A stretch of 64,000 nt of DNA from Actinostola sp. cb2023 (GCA_033675265.1 JAUJYZ010001041.1:62001-126000); one strand, 5' to 3'. Shown: positions 47,401 to 59,458, counted from the stretch's first letter. The notes: generated by a model not told the origin, from the letters alone. A program made the numbers and translations.

Positions 47401-47559
47401 TCGAAACGTTGTTTTCACTTTCCAAAAATGTGTTAATCTTCTCAACAAGAACTGTCTTGAGAGCACAGTAATCCTTCGCAGCCTTGTTTCTGTAAATCTT
47501 TGCTCGAGTGTCGAACGAATTCATCTCTTTTGGGATTTGCTGGTACAAAAGCTGTATAT
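42510..47559 (-). CDS. Tandem exon pair, unit 4, intron holds a transposon
   Basis: Exon a 47559-47327, exon b 42581-42510. The 4.5-kb element 42642-47142 sits in the intron between them. Exon a has ENNVSR for ENYVSR and AKIY for ATIY. Confidence 0.45.
42642..47142 (-). mobile_element. 4.5-kb TTAA-flanked transposon with Mutator-like transposase and exonuclease
   Basis: Ends GGAGGCTGGAAAGGGT and its complement, with TTAA on both sides (42638-42641, 47143-47146). The other array units show the uninterrupted site GATCTTAATGC, a direct empty-site proof. The TTAA duplication argues for a Kolobok- or piggyBac-type mechanism although the protein belongs to the Mutator-like transposase family. Confidence 0.92.
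43303..46677 (-). pseudogene. Mutator-like transposase fused to DEDDh exonuclease, frameshifted
   Basis: A first exon probably lies within 46677-46336 (Met in MEFSDSSVDPKN). The transposase exon 46060-44872 has YDMGWQKRG, the GHGA/G-ITGKVL block, CxxC pairs, HDCRANHEGSSKMME and VGDDDSTT, typical of the Mutator-like transposase domain. A GT-AG intron (44871-44735) leads to YYGGSESSDF, a basic linker and 15 glutamines (GTT repeat at 44384-44424). Then comes a DnaQ/RNase T-type exonuclease: FDLETTSLG (DEDD motif I), LGHNSELFDTP (motif II) and the final acidic motif near 43710. Frame changes near 44255 and 43715 disrupt the exonuclease. The second falls at the motif III region. Confidence 0.75.
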
Positions 47560-47878
47560 CTAGGGTAAAAAGAACAATAAAATTCGATCAAACACACAAC
47601 AACTCATGAAAGTATTGAGAAATTAGACTGAAATGTTGCAAGACAAGTACTAGTCGCATGTATCGAAAGCTTTGATGACACTAAAGTTTTCTTCAGTGAG
47701 TAATAAATGCAACTTCCCTATCCCAATAACAAGTTCATATGTCCCATTTCGACGAGTTTAAGCTGGAGATCATCTAATGTAAGTTCATGCGCTTTTCTTA
47801 GTGCATATGTACATGTTCATCCATACGGGTGCCGCCCCTACTAATTAAATAAAAATATAGTAACAAAATCGTTGCCCG

Positions 47879-48423
47879 TCATGTTGCCTTTATTTTCCTG
47901 CACTCGTGTTGTGCCTCATCGATTAGCGTTCCTGCGTAGCTAACATGCACCTGTATCAGAAAGAAAGATTAACTAGTTAATGAAATATACAAATATAGAA
48001 TTGATCTTAATGCTTTTTGCAGACAGGAAAAATGGTAATTATGGAAGAGTAGACTATACATGAGTGTTCGCAACAAAATATTGTAGATCTTTCTGACAAT
48101 TAGGCAAGGAGCCAATGACTTAAGTATTACCCATCCTTTTTGGATCAATTTATGAAGGTTTTATAATTATTACCTTAAAATAAACAGTACCTCATTTGAA
48201 AGAACAAAGACGTTTTCTTTCGCGATGTCAGACTCAGTTCTTCCAATAACTGTCGTCCCTATTCTCGAAACGTAGTTTTCACTTTCCAAAAATGTGTTAA
48301 TCTTCTCAACAAGAACTGTCTTGAGAGCACAGTAATCCTTCGCAGCCTTGTTTCTGTAAATCGTTGTTCGAGTGTCGAACGAATTCATCTCTTTTGGGAT
48401 TTGCTGGTACAAAAGCTGTATAT
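47879..48423 (-). CDS. Tandem exon pair, unit 5
   Basis: Exon a 48423-48191, exon b 47950-47879. This is the 5'-most unit on the coding strand, so it is the first acceptor any upstream exon would meet. Confidence 0.5.
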
Positions 48424-48744
48424 CTAGGGTAAAAAGAACAATAAAATTCGATCAAACATCGGCTCTGTGCTCGGAAACAAGCGGGGAAACAAGTCAATGT
48501 AACACAACAACATGAGAGAATCAGCCCACAAAATATTTAAATTTCACACAGATGATGCACGCTCGCGCATGAACAAACTAACTCGTGTACAAACCGCCAA
48601 GAAAAGAAAAATACATATAATAAAATTATTAGGTTTTATTATATTTTATGTTTTATTATTAATATATTATATAGTCAGGTCAATCCGCGTGCTCTGATTG
48701 GCTGAATACTGTGTTTCATCAGCTGGCAATAGCAGTAATGACCT

Positions 48745-49720
48745 GTGTATTGTATGCGTGGAACTGCAAAAGAAAAGGTAAAACAAGAGAACAGTTCCAA
48801 TCCTGCCAATCGAGATCGAGTCTTCAACTTCAACTCAACCAACATCATGTCGTCAGGATCACATGAAGTTTCAGACAGCTCAAATGTCGTTCAATTACAC
48901 ATATTATTATTGAAAGTGATGCTGTATCATCTACATGTACTCTTTTCGAAATCGCAAATTCTATAGAAGATCTCAAAACAGATATTGTCTTAAATTACAT
49001 CTTACAAAGAGTATTACACATGCAAGACATGCATGTACAAGACATTTTTGACAGTTTTACGGAAAAATGTAAAAACAAAAAAGTATATTTGTTATCACTT
49101 CTTTGGTCAATGGAAGTAACAACAAAATAACTTATTGAGAATGAATCAAAAATGAACAATGTAGTATGTGATTTAACTTCACAGCACACAGATAATTTGA
49201 TGCGAAATCTCTCCGGGTTTAATCTTGAACGAGACAAAATCTCCAAGGACGGGAACTGCTTTTTTAGAGCAATAGCTAAACAGTTAAACAAACATCTAAA
49301 AATTTATAAGGAACAACAACAACAACATATTACTTCACTTGGCCTTGGAAGATCTGAAAATGGCGATACTGACAAGCTAAGGCTTCTTTTTGAAAATTTG
49401 AACTTACTGAAAATATTGACAACTATAGAGAATGGATGTCCGATACATGTATAAAATAAATGGAATATTTCAAAAGGGATGGGTATTTTGCAAGCGAAGT
49501 AGGTGACCTCTGTGCTAGCACGTGTGCCAATATTCTACGAATTCCCATCATACTCGTCACAGCTTTCCCTACTGTCCCGCCATTCTATTTTTACCACAGG
49601 ATTTTGTTACTACGGTACCCATGTATGTGGCATACGACCATTCTGGTCCTGGACACTATGATGCCACAAAAGGTATGAAATTCAGTTCACTGACAAAACA
49701 TTTCATTGCCTCTATTTAAT
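48745..49720 (+). pseudogene. OTU-type cysteine protease, broken
   Basis: OTU proteases cleave ubiquitin chains. The frame 49152-49454 has the catalytic Asp/Cys block ISKDGNCFFRAIAKQL. The next pieces (49460-49678) contain YFKRDGYFASEVGDLCAS and, in another frame near 49640, HSGPGHYDATK, where the catalytic His is expected. The parts are in different frames with a stop between (near 49453). Upstream, 48745-49130 encodes Ser/Asn-rich and helical stretches that may be the N-terminus. OTU genes are often carried by transposons in marine invertebrates. Confidence 0.65.
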
Positions 49721-50308
49721 ATTGGACCATATTCCCATAATCAGTTTACCGTAGAGCCCTGGGCCCGGTTCCTCTGAAAGGCCGATTAGTATTAATCCAG
49801 GATTAAAATCAATGGTTCTCTTAAGATTTAATCCTGAATAATATACGATGCTAAAATCACTGTCAAGTGTATGAGTAAGATCGCTTTTAAACCGACACAT
49901 GGCAAAGATATCCAATAGACATAACAATTAATGTTGTCTCATCAAAAGGACGCGGTTAGCAATCATGGACAACAAGAGGACATTTACATTCCTATCAACT
50001 GTCTGAGTGCATTGAGCTCACTACCAATGGTAGCCGCCAAAGTTAATGCACTAATTACACCGTAAAAGTTCAGCTCAGCCCAGCAGCACAATAAACGTGA
50101 CTCAAGAAAGACGCTAAAATTGAAGCGCCGGCGTGACGGTCACTGATCAGTGGCCCACCTTGAAACTTTCATGCACGTATCGGGTATAACTTTCGTTAAT
50201 ACATATAAGATGGCATGCATGGGACATGAGCTGATAGTCCAGATGACAAAACCGGCCCAAATAAACTTGGATATAACTTTTAAAATGTCAAAATAGGATA
50301 TTACGATA

Positions 50309-50877
50309 TTACAAGCCACGCAACAGAGACAGTGATTTCAGCACCGCCCCCCTTAAACTCCTATGAAACCTAAACAGACCTAAGTCGTTCAGATGTACTC
50401 CATCTCGTAAAAATAAGGGTTCCAAAACCCAATATGCTTCCAATAAAAACAAAATGGCAAAGGCCCTAATACAACTTGTAAATAGCGATGCAATTTTTGA
50501 ACTCTAGTGTTGAAGTCGGTAACCCGAACAGGGGGCGGGCACCGACGTAAAACCTGGCAAACACCGATGTATTGTACACCCAGATCATCGTGCAACAATC
50601 GAACAAGCTCTTCTATAGAAGAACCTACAGTTTGAGGTGCCTGCGCGACTAAATCATTCGTTCCTAATTGCAAGATGACAATATCAGGCTTAAATGTCCG
50701 CACCACGTCTAGATCGTAGGCCACAACCTTCGCTACCGTTCGACCCCCAACACCATAGAGGCGAATCACGGCCGAATCAAGGGAGAAATTATTGGGAATG
50801 AGGTTTGACCGCACTATAAAAGCTTGAAGACGGTGTATAAAGGAGTGCCCCAAAACTAAGATACGTGGCGCGGTCAT
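50309..50877 (-). pseudogene. SGNH/GDSL-type hydrolase, one frameshift
   Basis: A short esterase-like enzyme. Block I is LVLGHSFIHRL (Ser in place of the GDS), the block II Gly is in GVGGRTV and block III is LQLGTNDL. The last block, DGVHLNDLG, is in another frame after a one-base shift near 50407 and runs to a stop at 50309. Length and order match SGNH domains found in Ngaro/DIRS-type and CR1 retroelements as well as cellular enzymes. No reverse transcriptase is nearby. Confidence 0.7.
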
Positions 50878-51199
50878 TATTGGCTAAGGAAAACTAAAAA
50901 TATGCAAATAAAATAGAACCTTAGAAATCCCTACAGCGCTACAGAAGTATCTAAAGCAATAAGCCACTTGCCTGATTTAGCTGATCGAGATCAAAGTTGT
51001 CAGTACGACGGCTAGGAGTTTAAGGGAGGACTTATCCCTTGACGAACACTCCTTTTGTAAGGCAGAAATCCGATAGCCTGCGTGACACGTGACTAATCCC
51101 GAACGAGGCTTACGTCCCTCGTGACCGACCCCCACGTGAGATTGACCAATTAGTTTCTGGTCATCGCATAAACATCAATTATTCGTGTCTCATAACTGA

Positions 51200-51420
51200 T
51201 TCTTATAAGAAGCATTCTTCTGTAATTTGGGCACAGATAAAAGTTGTCGAGTCGTTTGCCATTTTGATTTCTTTCGCGAGATTTGATTGGACGATGGGCG
51301 ATTTCTGATGCTTTTCAGGAGAATTGCAAATTTGATCAGTAGAATCTCGCGTAAATAAAGGTTTTTTTTCAAAAAGAAATCATTGTAGTTATTTTATAAA
51401 AGAAATATAAAACCGTTTTA
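51200..51420 (-). repeat. Dispersed repeat R1, partial copy
   Basis: Matches 60735-60990 in the same orientation (AAGCATTCTTCTGTAATTT, then GGCACAGATAAAAGTTGTCG, GATTTGATTGGACGATGGGC). Truncated at both ends. Confidence 0.7.
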
Positions 51421-51454
51421 TATTTCTTCAATATTCTTTGAAGTTGTGTACAAA

Positions 51455-52270
51455 TAAAAATGCTCCTTGTGTGATATTTATGAGTATGTCGTAATTATAT
51501 AACTGGATCTATAGTATGAATACAGTCGAACCTCTATTAAACGACCACCCTCAGGGAATTGACAATTGGCAGTTTAATATATTTGGCCGTTTAATAGAGG
51601 TTAATTTGACAGAAATTTGCATGAGGCGTGGTAGACTTGTGCTTGCAACAAGTGTAACAATCCCACAATTCCTCAGCACAGTAGAGTATGAAATTATTGG
51701 TGGCAAGACAGAACCCTCAACTTGTTGGGACGGCAAAAATGTGGCCGCGGCCGCTTGAAAGAGGTAATTAAATTTACAGTATTACACTGATAATTATTTC
51801 GGGACTTTGATAACTCGCCGCTTAATAGAGGATGGCCGCTTCATAATAGAGGTTCGACTACATATGATACTGGATATGATTTCGGTAGTACTCTGAATGA
51901 CCTCTGAACGAAACACCGAATACAGAACTACAACAGCTACAGCAATTAACTACAAAATGAAGAACATGAACTACAGCAACTACAGGAACTACAGCAACTA
52001 CATGAACTACAGCAACTACAGGAACTACAGCGACTACAGGAACTACAGCGACTACAAGAACTACAGCAACTACAGCAACTACAGCGACTACGGCGACTAC
52101 AGGAACTACAGCGACTACAGGAACTACAGCAACTACAGCGACTACAAGAACTACAGCGACTACAGCGACTACAGCGACTACAGCGACTACATGGTACAGC
52201 GACTACAGCGACTACATGGTACAGCGACTACAGCGACTACATGGGCACTCTTGGAATTGACTAGTGCATA
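51455..52270 (+). repeat. Dispersed repeat R2, copy B, with minisatellite
   Basis: Reverse-complement counterpart of 36515-37400. The minisatellite at about 51963-52240 consists of CTACAGCGA, CTACAGGAA and CTACAGCAA units; near its end a variant with ACATGGTACAG appears twice. A TA-flanked MITE is inserted in its left part. Confidence 0.8.
51523..51860. mobile_element. Pogo/Tigger-like MITE inside repeat R2 copy B
   Basis: Left end CAGTCGAACCTCTATTAAAC after TA; right end TAATAGAGGTTCGAC before TA. Related words occur at 2939-3130. No coding capacity. Confidence 0.75.
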
Positions 52271-52505
52271 ATACAAACAATATTTTCGATCAAAAGAGTA
52301 AAAATGAGAAAGAGGCAATCTGCTAGCTATACGCTCCTGTCACAATAGATACCGCAAAATGTGATTATTAAATATTTGCCGATCGCGCGCACCCAGTAAA
52401 GCTAATCTCAACTCGTATTTTTTATATTTTGAGTGTTTACGTAAAACTATTTGAAAATTATCACACATCCCATCCTATTGGCAGATTTCGCCTAAAGGTA
52501 CACAC

Positions 52506-52541
<36 letters not shown>

Positions 52542-52740
52542 GATAAATATTTATATTAAGCTGGAAAGAGGGGATTCATGCGTGCGAAGAAAATGTATGT
52601 TCCGTCAGGGACTCGCACTGTTACGTAACTACCTTTTGCCACAATAACTTACTCAATGGCACAACAACATGGCATGACGGTATAGATGCATTTGTTTCAC
52701 TTAAGTGTGCCTACAGGTATCAGCTGCGCTGTCAGCTCAT
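52271..52740. other. No gene recognised
   Basis: Holds an (ATT)n stretch at about 52507-52545. Otherwise nothing. Confidence 0.5.
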
Positions 52741-53564
52741 GAAACCCCTGGGACTCTGCTAAGGTCACCCCACGATTCGCACTGACAGCTTTCTCCCTGT
52801 GGTTGCGCAGTTTCTCTTGTTACAACCCCATCTAATGCCAAACCGTTCCTGTGCCTTGGGCAAATCGTGATATTGCTGTGTACCTCTGTTATCGTAAATA
52901 TTCCTATTTGCAGTAAATAAAATAAATAGTTTATCAACATTAAAGGTACAATGTATTTCAATAAATAACTAGGAGCATGTGACCAATTAGAAACCACTGC
53001 TATGTTTAAATGTTTAGAACACGCGTTCGCAAGATCTAGCCTTGTGTTTACATGAGGAAATTCAAACTAACTGCCATCAAGACAAAAGGGGGAGAAATGA
53101 GGAAATTTCGAACGTAGCGGGTCGAGCCATTGAATATCAGTTATGGCGGCCGGTAATGTCTGGATCGATGCTATTTCTCTTTGGATTTACAGCGCAGATC
53201 TAGAGGTACGACAATATCAAGACTCTCTGGGAGTCTAAACAGCATGAAACAGGGCACGATGTAAACATATTTGCTGCATTATTTCTGTGTAAATGGATTC
53301 CCGGGATGGATTATATCGTAACACAATATTACCTGCTCTAGCCAAGAATAGTTGAGCCTCGGATTTCGAGCTTCGATCGCGCACGTCATATCGTCTTAGA
53401 TGGCCTTTTATATTTTTATTACAATTGTTGAGAAGACATTGCTGAAGTGAAGGGTTTGAAGCACTAGATCCACATTCGCCTTGAACAAGGGTCGAGAAAC
53501 CGCATGTTGCCATTGACTGAAATCTTTGAAAATGTGCAAGTAAAATTACATGTGAATTCAGCAT
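52740..53564 (-). pseudogene. Exon fragments with a CP-HR motif related to the C2H2 transposase-type gene
   Basis: One minus-strand stretch reads TICPRHRNGLALDG after an AG near 52920; the gene at 5546-10749 has VICPAHRAALGTGW in its first exon. The frame breaks soon after. An upstream Ser/Asn/Cys-rich frame (53564-53235) might belong to it. Weak evidence. Confidence 0.3.
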
Positions 53565-54009
53565 GCGAACAGCACATACACTAGTTTATCGTTTGCAGTG
53601 CTTACCTGTTCGATTTTGTAGCGATCAAGAGCGACAGTACTGTATGACTTTTAACCTAATTCATTCCTCGACAGACGCCAGCAAACATACTGCTAGTTTC
53701 CTGGCCAATGACTTTTGACCTGAACTAAGATTGATCACACAACAGTTTCCCGTATTTCAGAGTCGGTGTCACATAACTAAAACCTATTGTTATCACCACG
53801 ATTATTTCGTTTATTCTCATTTTCGTGTGTTATTTTTTCAAAGTTGGGGCAAATAACTGCATGACAAGGCAACGCGCCGAGATTTGATTTTTGGCCAAAA
53901 AAACATATTCTATCAAATAAAGCCAAAGCTCCTTCATCCAATTCAAATGTTTTCGTCTTTATGCGAGTCGCTCTGATCCGTTGGGTCGCAAGTCATTTTT
54001 CGCGCCATA

Positions 54010-54365
54010 TATGCAAATTAGGGAACACTTCACAAAAGTGGCTGGTACTTCTGGGTCATTAAAACATGCCTTTTCAATTAAACCAAATTTTGTTTCCACA
54101 TATCTAGAGAAGAAAGAACGTTCTAATCGTGGATAGCTTCAATAGTAGAATAGAATTCAATAGAATTCCATGTAACATGGGCGATATTCCACTCAATCCT
54201 GCCATTTTCGGGTGCTCCGAAAATCTTGAAATAAATGAAATTATTGAAAAATCGTTCAAATTTTTCGATTTTATTCTACATTGCTCAAAAGTATCCTAAA
54301 ATATTGAGAATTACAAAGTCTTTATGATTATTTGCCTAAAGTAGAAATGAAGCAGCCTTTATTTG
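54010..54365 (+). repeat. Dispersed repeat R3, copy B
   Basis: Reverse complement of 27104-27450 with a few indels and a short local duplication (AGAATTCAATAGAATTC near 54155). Confidence 0.75.
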
Positions 54366-56000
54366 TCGTACGAGACGTTTAATAGTGGCATGTAAAATCC
54401 CGGAAAATAGAGGAAATATAGCTTTGGAACCAAAATGCCGCTCAAGCCTTAAATGGCAGTCCCCCTAAGTACGGACCGACCAACTTGTTGTTAAAAATAC
54501 ATTTTGTTTATTCTTTGCGGGTGAAAAGGGTTTTTTCATGTTTTGAAATGCAACTTCTTTTTTGTAAAAACCTTTTATTTGCTTTGGTACCGTCCAAAAC
54601 TCGAGTTTACCGGGTCTGGGCCAATTATGGCCTCTTTGCACCTGCGCCATTTCCAGAAAAATACTGGTGCATTACTCCAAGATCTAAACTATATTTTGTG
54701 AGTGTAAATGTTAAATGTCATTGATTTTTGAAAAATTCCAAGTACACTAGCCAAATTCAAAGTAACCCCACTTTGTGAAAATGTGACCTAATTTAACATT
54801 AAAATTCTCAAAAGTAGAATGTAAATCTGATCTAAAATGCAATTCACAGGAAGGGTTTTATCTACAGGTGTTATCTGGCATAAAATCGATGGGTATCCCT
54901 CTCGTTCGGTAGCGAACAAGCGGTCTAAGATGGTCATTTGAGCGTTTTAACCAAAAACGTCACGCTACCAACTGCTTATTCCCAGAAATGATATATTTTG
55001 CAGCTCAAATATGTCAGTCACCCTTGAAACTACAAGAAATGACTGTTTCATTGTGATTTTTTTATTTACTAGAAATATTTAGTGGTTACAGAGGTTTATA
55101 AACCCGTACTAGATATGAGAGAAGTATATATTGCGTGACACAACAAACTCACTTTGCACTGTGAAGTATATTTTCATCAAAAATATAATATTTTCTGTCG
55201 CAATATATAGATTTTAATTCCCTGAGACTTCGAAAATACGATTTATTTCCTTGCTAGGTTAGTTATCGTAAGTAGCGTGACATTTCGGTTCCTTTTCAAG
55301 TTGGTCAGTTAAATCATAAATAGTCGGAAAGTCTTGAATGTTTTGCTCAGCTTAGTTTGAAGACGACACGAACTGAACGCCAGCTGATAATAAAAAGAAA
55401 ACTCATTTGTTAATTATGTTTTGAGTGATAAAAGAACTAGCTAGACTGCAAAGGTCAGTCGCCTTTCTGCGCTCGCCCCACGGGGGTCTACCCCATAATG
55501 GAAGCGTATTCAGTCTAGTCCAACATGCACTTCTCAAAGCTTCTCAAAACTACAAAACTGACTGTAAGACAACAGTTATATATATATACCGCAGTAAGAA
55601 CATGTACACACTACTAACCTCAGCTGATTGCACTCAATTTGCAGGAGTGTGGACAAATGATGGATGGGGCTCCCGGATGGGGCTGTGTTTCAGTAAAAAC
55701 TCCAAAAATAGCCAAGTAATGCCCTTTTTATGCTACACTGAGACGCATGTGTCAAAACATATATAACATGTATACTGTAAACTGTCGCTTATAAGCCCTG
55801 GGAAAAACGTTCCGAAATAACCTGATAAGATAAGTTGAGCCGGTATAGCAGTATCAAAATACGTTTTCAATCTACTGGTCTTTACTTAAAATTTACAATA
55901 AACTCATAATTTCAATATTTGGAGCAAATCTGTATCTTGTTCCGCAATCTGTCCTAATTTTCAATTTGAAGTTATACCGTGTTCTGTGAAAATGTTTATA
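54366..56000. other. No gene recognised
   Basis: Several short open frames without domains. A pogo-type word GCTTATAAGCCC occurs near 55788. Confidence 0.4.
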
Positions 56001-56004
56001 TTAA

Positions 56005-56679
56005 GGTACCAGGGGACCTTCGTGACCACTGTTCACTGAAAGTCGCGTAGCGCACTAACCACTCGTCCAACATGTATAAAAGTATACATTTTGTTAAAGC
56101 TGAATAAATGCAGATTCTAAATATGCTGGAGATTATTTCCTATTTTGTAAATATTTTTTGTTATTGCACATTTTAGAAAATTCGACCGGCCTTGTTCAAA
56201 GAGAATTTTGCACGCGGGAATTCAATCGATTTCTAAACGGAAAGTGTCATTCTAATGAGCACACTTTGTTCTAAAAAACAGTGTCTCCGATTTTTGATAC
56301 GTTGCCTCGTTTAAAAGTTATTTGATGATTTATGTGTAAATCGCTTAAAACACATTAATTAACTTTGACAGCAAATATCTCTTCAACAAAAGCATTTATC
56401 GAACGGTTTTTTAAAACATCGTGTACTCATTACAATGACAATTTCCGTTTAAAAATCGATTGAATTCCCGCGTGCAAAATTCTCTTTGAACAAGGCCGGT
56501 CGAATTTTCTAAAATGTGCAATAACAAAAAATATTTACAAAATAGGAAATAATCTCCAGCATATTTAGAATCTGCATTTATTCAGCTTTAAGAAAATGTA
56601 TACTTTTATACACGTTGGACGAGTGGTTAGCGCGCTACGCGGCTTTCAGTGAACAGTGTCACGAAGGTCCCCTGGTACC
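56005..56679. mobile_element. 675-bp foldback element with TTAA duplication
   Basis: TTAA (56001-56004 and 56680-56683) flanks ends GGTACCAGGGGACCTTCGTG and complement. Arms of about 245 bp pair with few mismatches around a ~180-bp centre. Both arms contain a tRNA A-box-like GACGAGTGGTTAG word close to the end. Nonautonomous; the TTAA target links it to the mechanism of the two larger TTAA elements in the window, though its ends differ from theirs. Confidence 0.85.
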
Positions 56680-56752
56680 TTAAGGAAACAAGGAAACGTA
56701 ACGTAAAGGGGGGCTTATATTCGTGGGGTTATATATACTGCATGGCTTTTTA

Positions 56753-57258
56753 CTCGGGCCTATCCACAGGAAGCCCGAGTTATAAATTGGGCTTTCTTTT
56801 TCTTCGTCGGTCACAAAATGGACAAATCGTCATGACAGCGCATGCGCTCGGTCGTATATCGCAGGCTCATATCGCAGGCTCATACGAGACGTGCACGTTT
56901 GACTCATGCGAAGAAGGAATACTTCTGTGCCTGTGGCGGAGTCGTTTGAAAAAGTTCGATATTCCTCTTTCGGACAAAGCTCATGACATCATCGATTACT
57001 GAGATGATATATCGCTTGCTGTTAGACACGCTCTTCTCACTTACAAATGCACATGCTGTTCGTGGTAGGCCCACACTAAAAGAAGACGAGCGTTTTCGAA
57101 ACGGGTCGGTCCACGAACTCAAAGTGCTACAAATCAATACAAATGAGCTACAAAATAACATAAATATGAACATTATGAACTCAAATAAGAACTCATCTGA
57201 GAACTGCATAGCTATGCACAGTGTTATGTATTACACAACACGAAGCCTGATGAACTGA
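56753..57258 (+). pseudogene. 5' segment of a mobile-element gene (copy of 1319-1780)
   Basis: The hairpin CTCGGGC...GCCCGAG (56753-56779) is followed by a leader and by a frame with TNAHAVRGRPTLKEDERFRN. It precedes the C76-like peptidase pieces on the same strand, so it is probably their 5' part. Confidence 0.45.
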
Positions 57259-58273
57259 AGTTTGACGACAAAAAGCAAACAGATATCTTGAAGAAAGGTG
57301 AGAACTTCAAAGCGGCCATGATAGAATCGTACGAACTACATAAAGCTAGTACTGAATCAATATTACAAGATTGTCAACAACAGCTTACTATTGTAGAGAC
57401 GAAATCAAATGTTCGCATCCAGGCTAACCTTTGTAGTGAAAATGTTCATGATGACTCGTCAATTAATGAAATAAATGAGTTTAGATCTCGACGTGCAATG
57501 TTTGTTTCTTGTATTGAAAAAACTGTGCCAGCATCATCACAGATTCATCATATTGTCAATAATATACGTATTGCTCGACGTGACTGCTATAGACCTATTT
57601 CCAGTACTATAAAAAGACAGTCTTTTAGAAAGATCACTTACCGCTCTATTCATATTGTCTCCAAAAGGCTTTACAACGAGTTTTGAAGGAGCCAAATCTA
57701 CAATCAATGGGTTTTATAGATGAAAACTGTTCTTCAAAGTTCACTACATATAAAAAAAAGTCTTAATCACAGAAGAAATTTCTGTCAGTCTGCATTGAGA
57801 ACAGATATTATACTTATATACTTATTGATCCAAACAAAACAATAAGAGCACCTTATAGTCAAGGCAATATTTTAGTATTTGGTCGAATTGCTGGACAACA
57901 ATGTGTTGCAATGAGTTTGTGTTCTTTGATATACAATAAAAGACAACCAACAACCTCCCAGAGTGACCTGGTGCAAATAATGAATATTGGGAATGAGTTG
58001 TATACAAGCTTATCTCAATCAGCTGGACAGTCATTTTTGATGATTACAGAATTACCAACAATGCTCACAGTATATGATACAGACTATCAATTTGAATACA
58101 GCGAAAGCTACACTGGTAATGTACATGGCGACAGAGCAATAAATATTGAGGGTTATACCTACTGCATGCCCATAGATAGAGCTTTTGAATGTCTGTTGAG
58201 GGAAAATTATACTTCATTCATATTAACAATAGGATCCATTGCTGTTCAGAATAGAACAATGACCACTAACTAG
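57240..58273 (+). pseudogene. C76-like (herpes-tegument-type) cysteine peptidase remnant
   Basis: 57240-57686 is a helical, charged stretch (ENFKAAMIESYELHK) of unknown role. The third part, reaching the stop at 58273, has AGQQCVAMSLCSLIYNKRQ (candidate catalytic Cys), then LVQIMNIGNELYTSLSQSAG, TELPTMLTVYDTDYQF and YSESYTGNVHG. These blocks match a peptidase C76-like family found in invertebrate transposons. The region of the catalytic His and Asp after SIAVQ is missing, and a frame break lies near 57700-57830, so no active enzyme is expected. Confidence 0.55.
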
Positions 58274-58439
58274 AAAGTTTACACACTGAATTGTGAAACA
58301 TTAATAATGGACACTCATTACAAAACATTCCTCATCTGATCTGATTCATTATTATATGTTCTTCCTTTTATTTTAGTTATTGTCAGTTACTGAAAAAGTA
58401 TGAGTTTCAATAAAATTCACTAGTTGTCTAATTATAACA

Positions 58440-58800
58440 ATATTGTATTATTGTAGGAGGGGGGGGTTTCTACCTTTCTCCAACTGGTAGGGGGGTGATC
58501 GACGTCCTTTTAGGGTTCAAAATATTTCCTATGTGAACCTTTTAGGGTTCCGACACAAGACAGTTATGTAACACGAGTCCATACCTTTTAGGGTCAATTG
58601 AAAGAACACAAGAAATATGTTGTCCAGTCACTGATTAAATGATATCAGCACAATCACTTTTCTGCCATATATGGTCATATATGTCGTACCTTTTAGGGCT
58701 TGAAATCAACATGGCTTCAACAGCTCTTTTAATTTATGCATACTTTTTAGGGCTCGTTTTCAAAACCGGTCACTGATCACCCATATGGCAGTATTTTATA
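58440..58800 (+). repeat. Dispersed CCTTTTAGGG motif cluster
   Basis: The words CTTTTAGGGT or CTTTTTAGGGC occur five times within 240 bp, near 58509, 58546, 58585, 58688 and 58744, at irregular spacing. An imperfect, decayed tandem repeat. Confidence 0.6.
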
Positions 58801-59458
58801 TGTTGGCATCATAAACTATTTATTTTAAAATTAGTTTCATAAATAAAATAACACAAAAGCCTGCATGACTACAATGGGCAGATATCCTAACATCCTTATT
58901 CTTGGATGAAAAGCTTATGTAGCAATGTTTAGCATTCAACAGCACTTTAATTTGTATTTCACCATTAGAAGCCCGAGTAAACGCTTGTAGAGCGTCTTGT
59001 TTTAAAAAGTATATGGGCCTATAACCCGGAGGGAGGCTTATAGACGGTATAAAAAGTATCACTGCTAAGTCATCTTTGTGCAGCCAAAAGGTCTAAGGAA
59101 CAAACACAATGACATGCAGAATGTGAATAGACATTTTACGTTTGTTTTGCCTCAATGTTTCCCCAAATCAAACCATGTGACCATTTCCTTGAGTTTTATC
59201 TGTGTTCTTGTTAGCGCATCGATCGATCAATCTTTGATATGAACATACTTTGGACAAAGAATGTTATTCCCATAAGGTCTGAAATGGGAAAATATTGAGG
59301 CAAGCGGAAATGAATTGTCAGGCTGTACTAAATTAAATTTACAGATGTTGCAAAATCATAACTGGTGTCAGTTAGTAATAGGTTTATTGGAATCACTCTA
59401 TGTTGCACGGTTTTAGTGTTTGTACTCTAGTACTGAATACAATATGAAAGATGTTACC

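Larger units (their letters stand above)
39637..48457 (-). repeat. Tandem array of five ~864-bp units, each with two identical exons
   Basis: Units start at about 39637, 40501, 41363, 42228 and 47594 with ACAACTCATGAAAGTATTGA. Unit 4 is interrupted by the transposon at 42642-47142. Copies differ at only a few bases, so the amplification is recent. Each unit contains the same terminal exon pair on the minus strand. The array ends at CGATCAAACA near 48457. Confidence 0.9.

Noticed and set aside
39637..48457. CRISPR-like repeat array
   Set aside because: Units are 864 bp with no spacers; the host is eukaryotic and the unit contains spliced exons.
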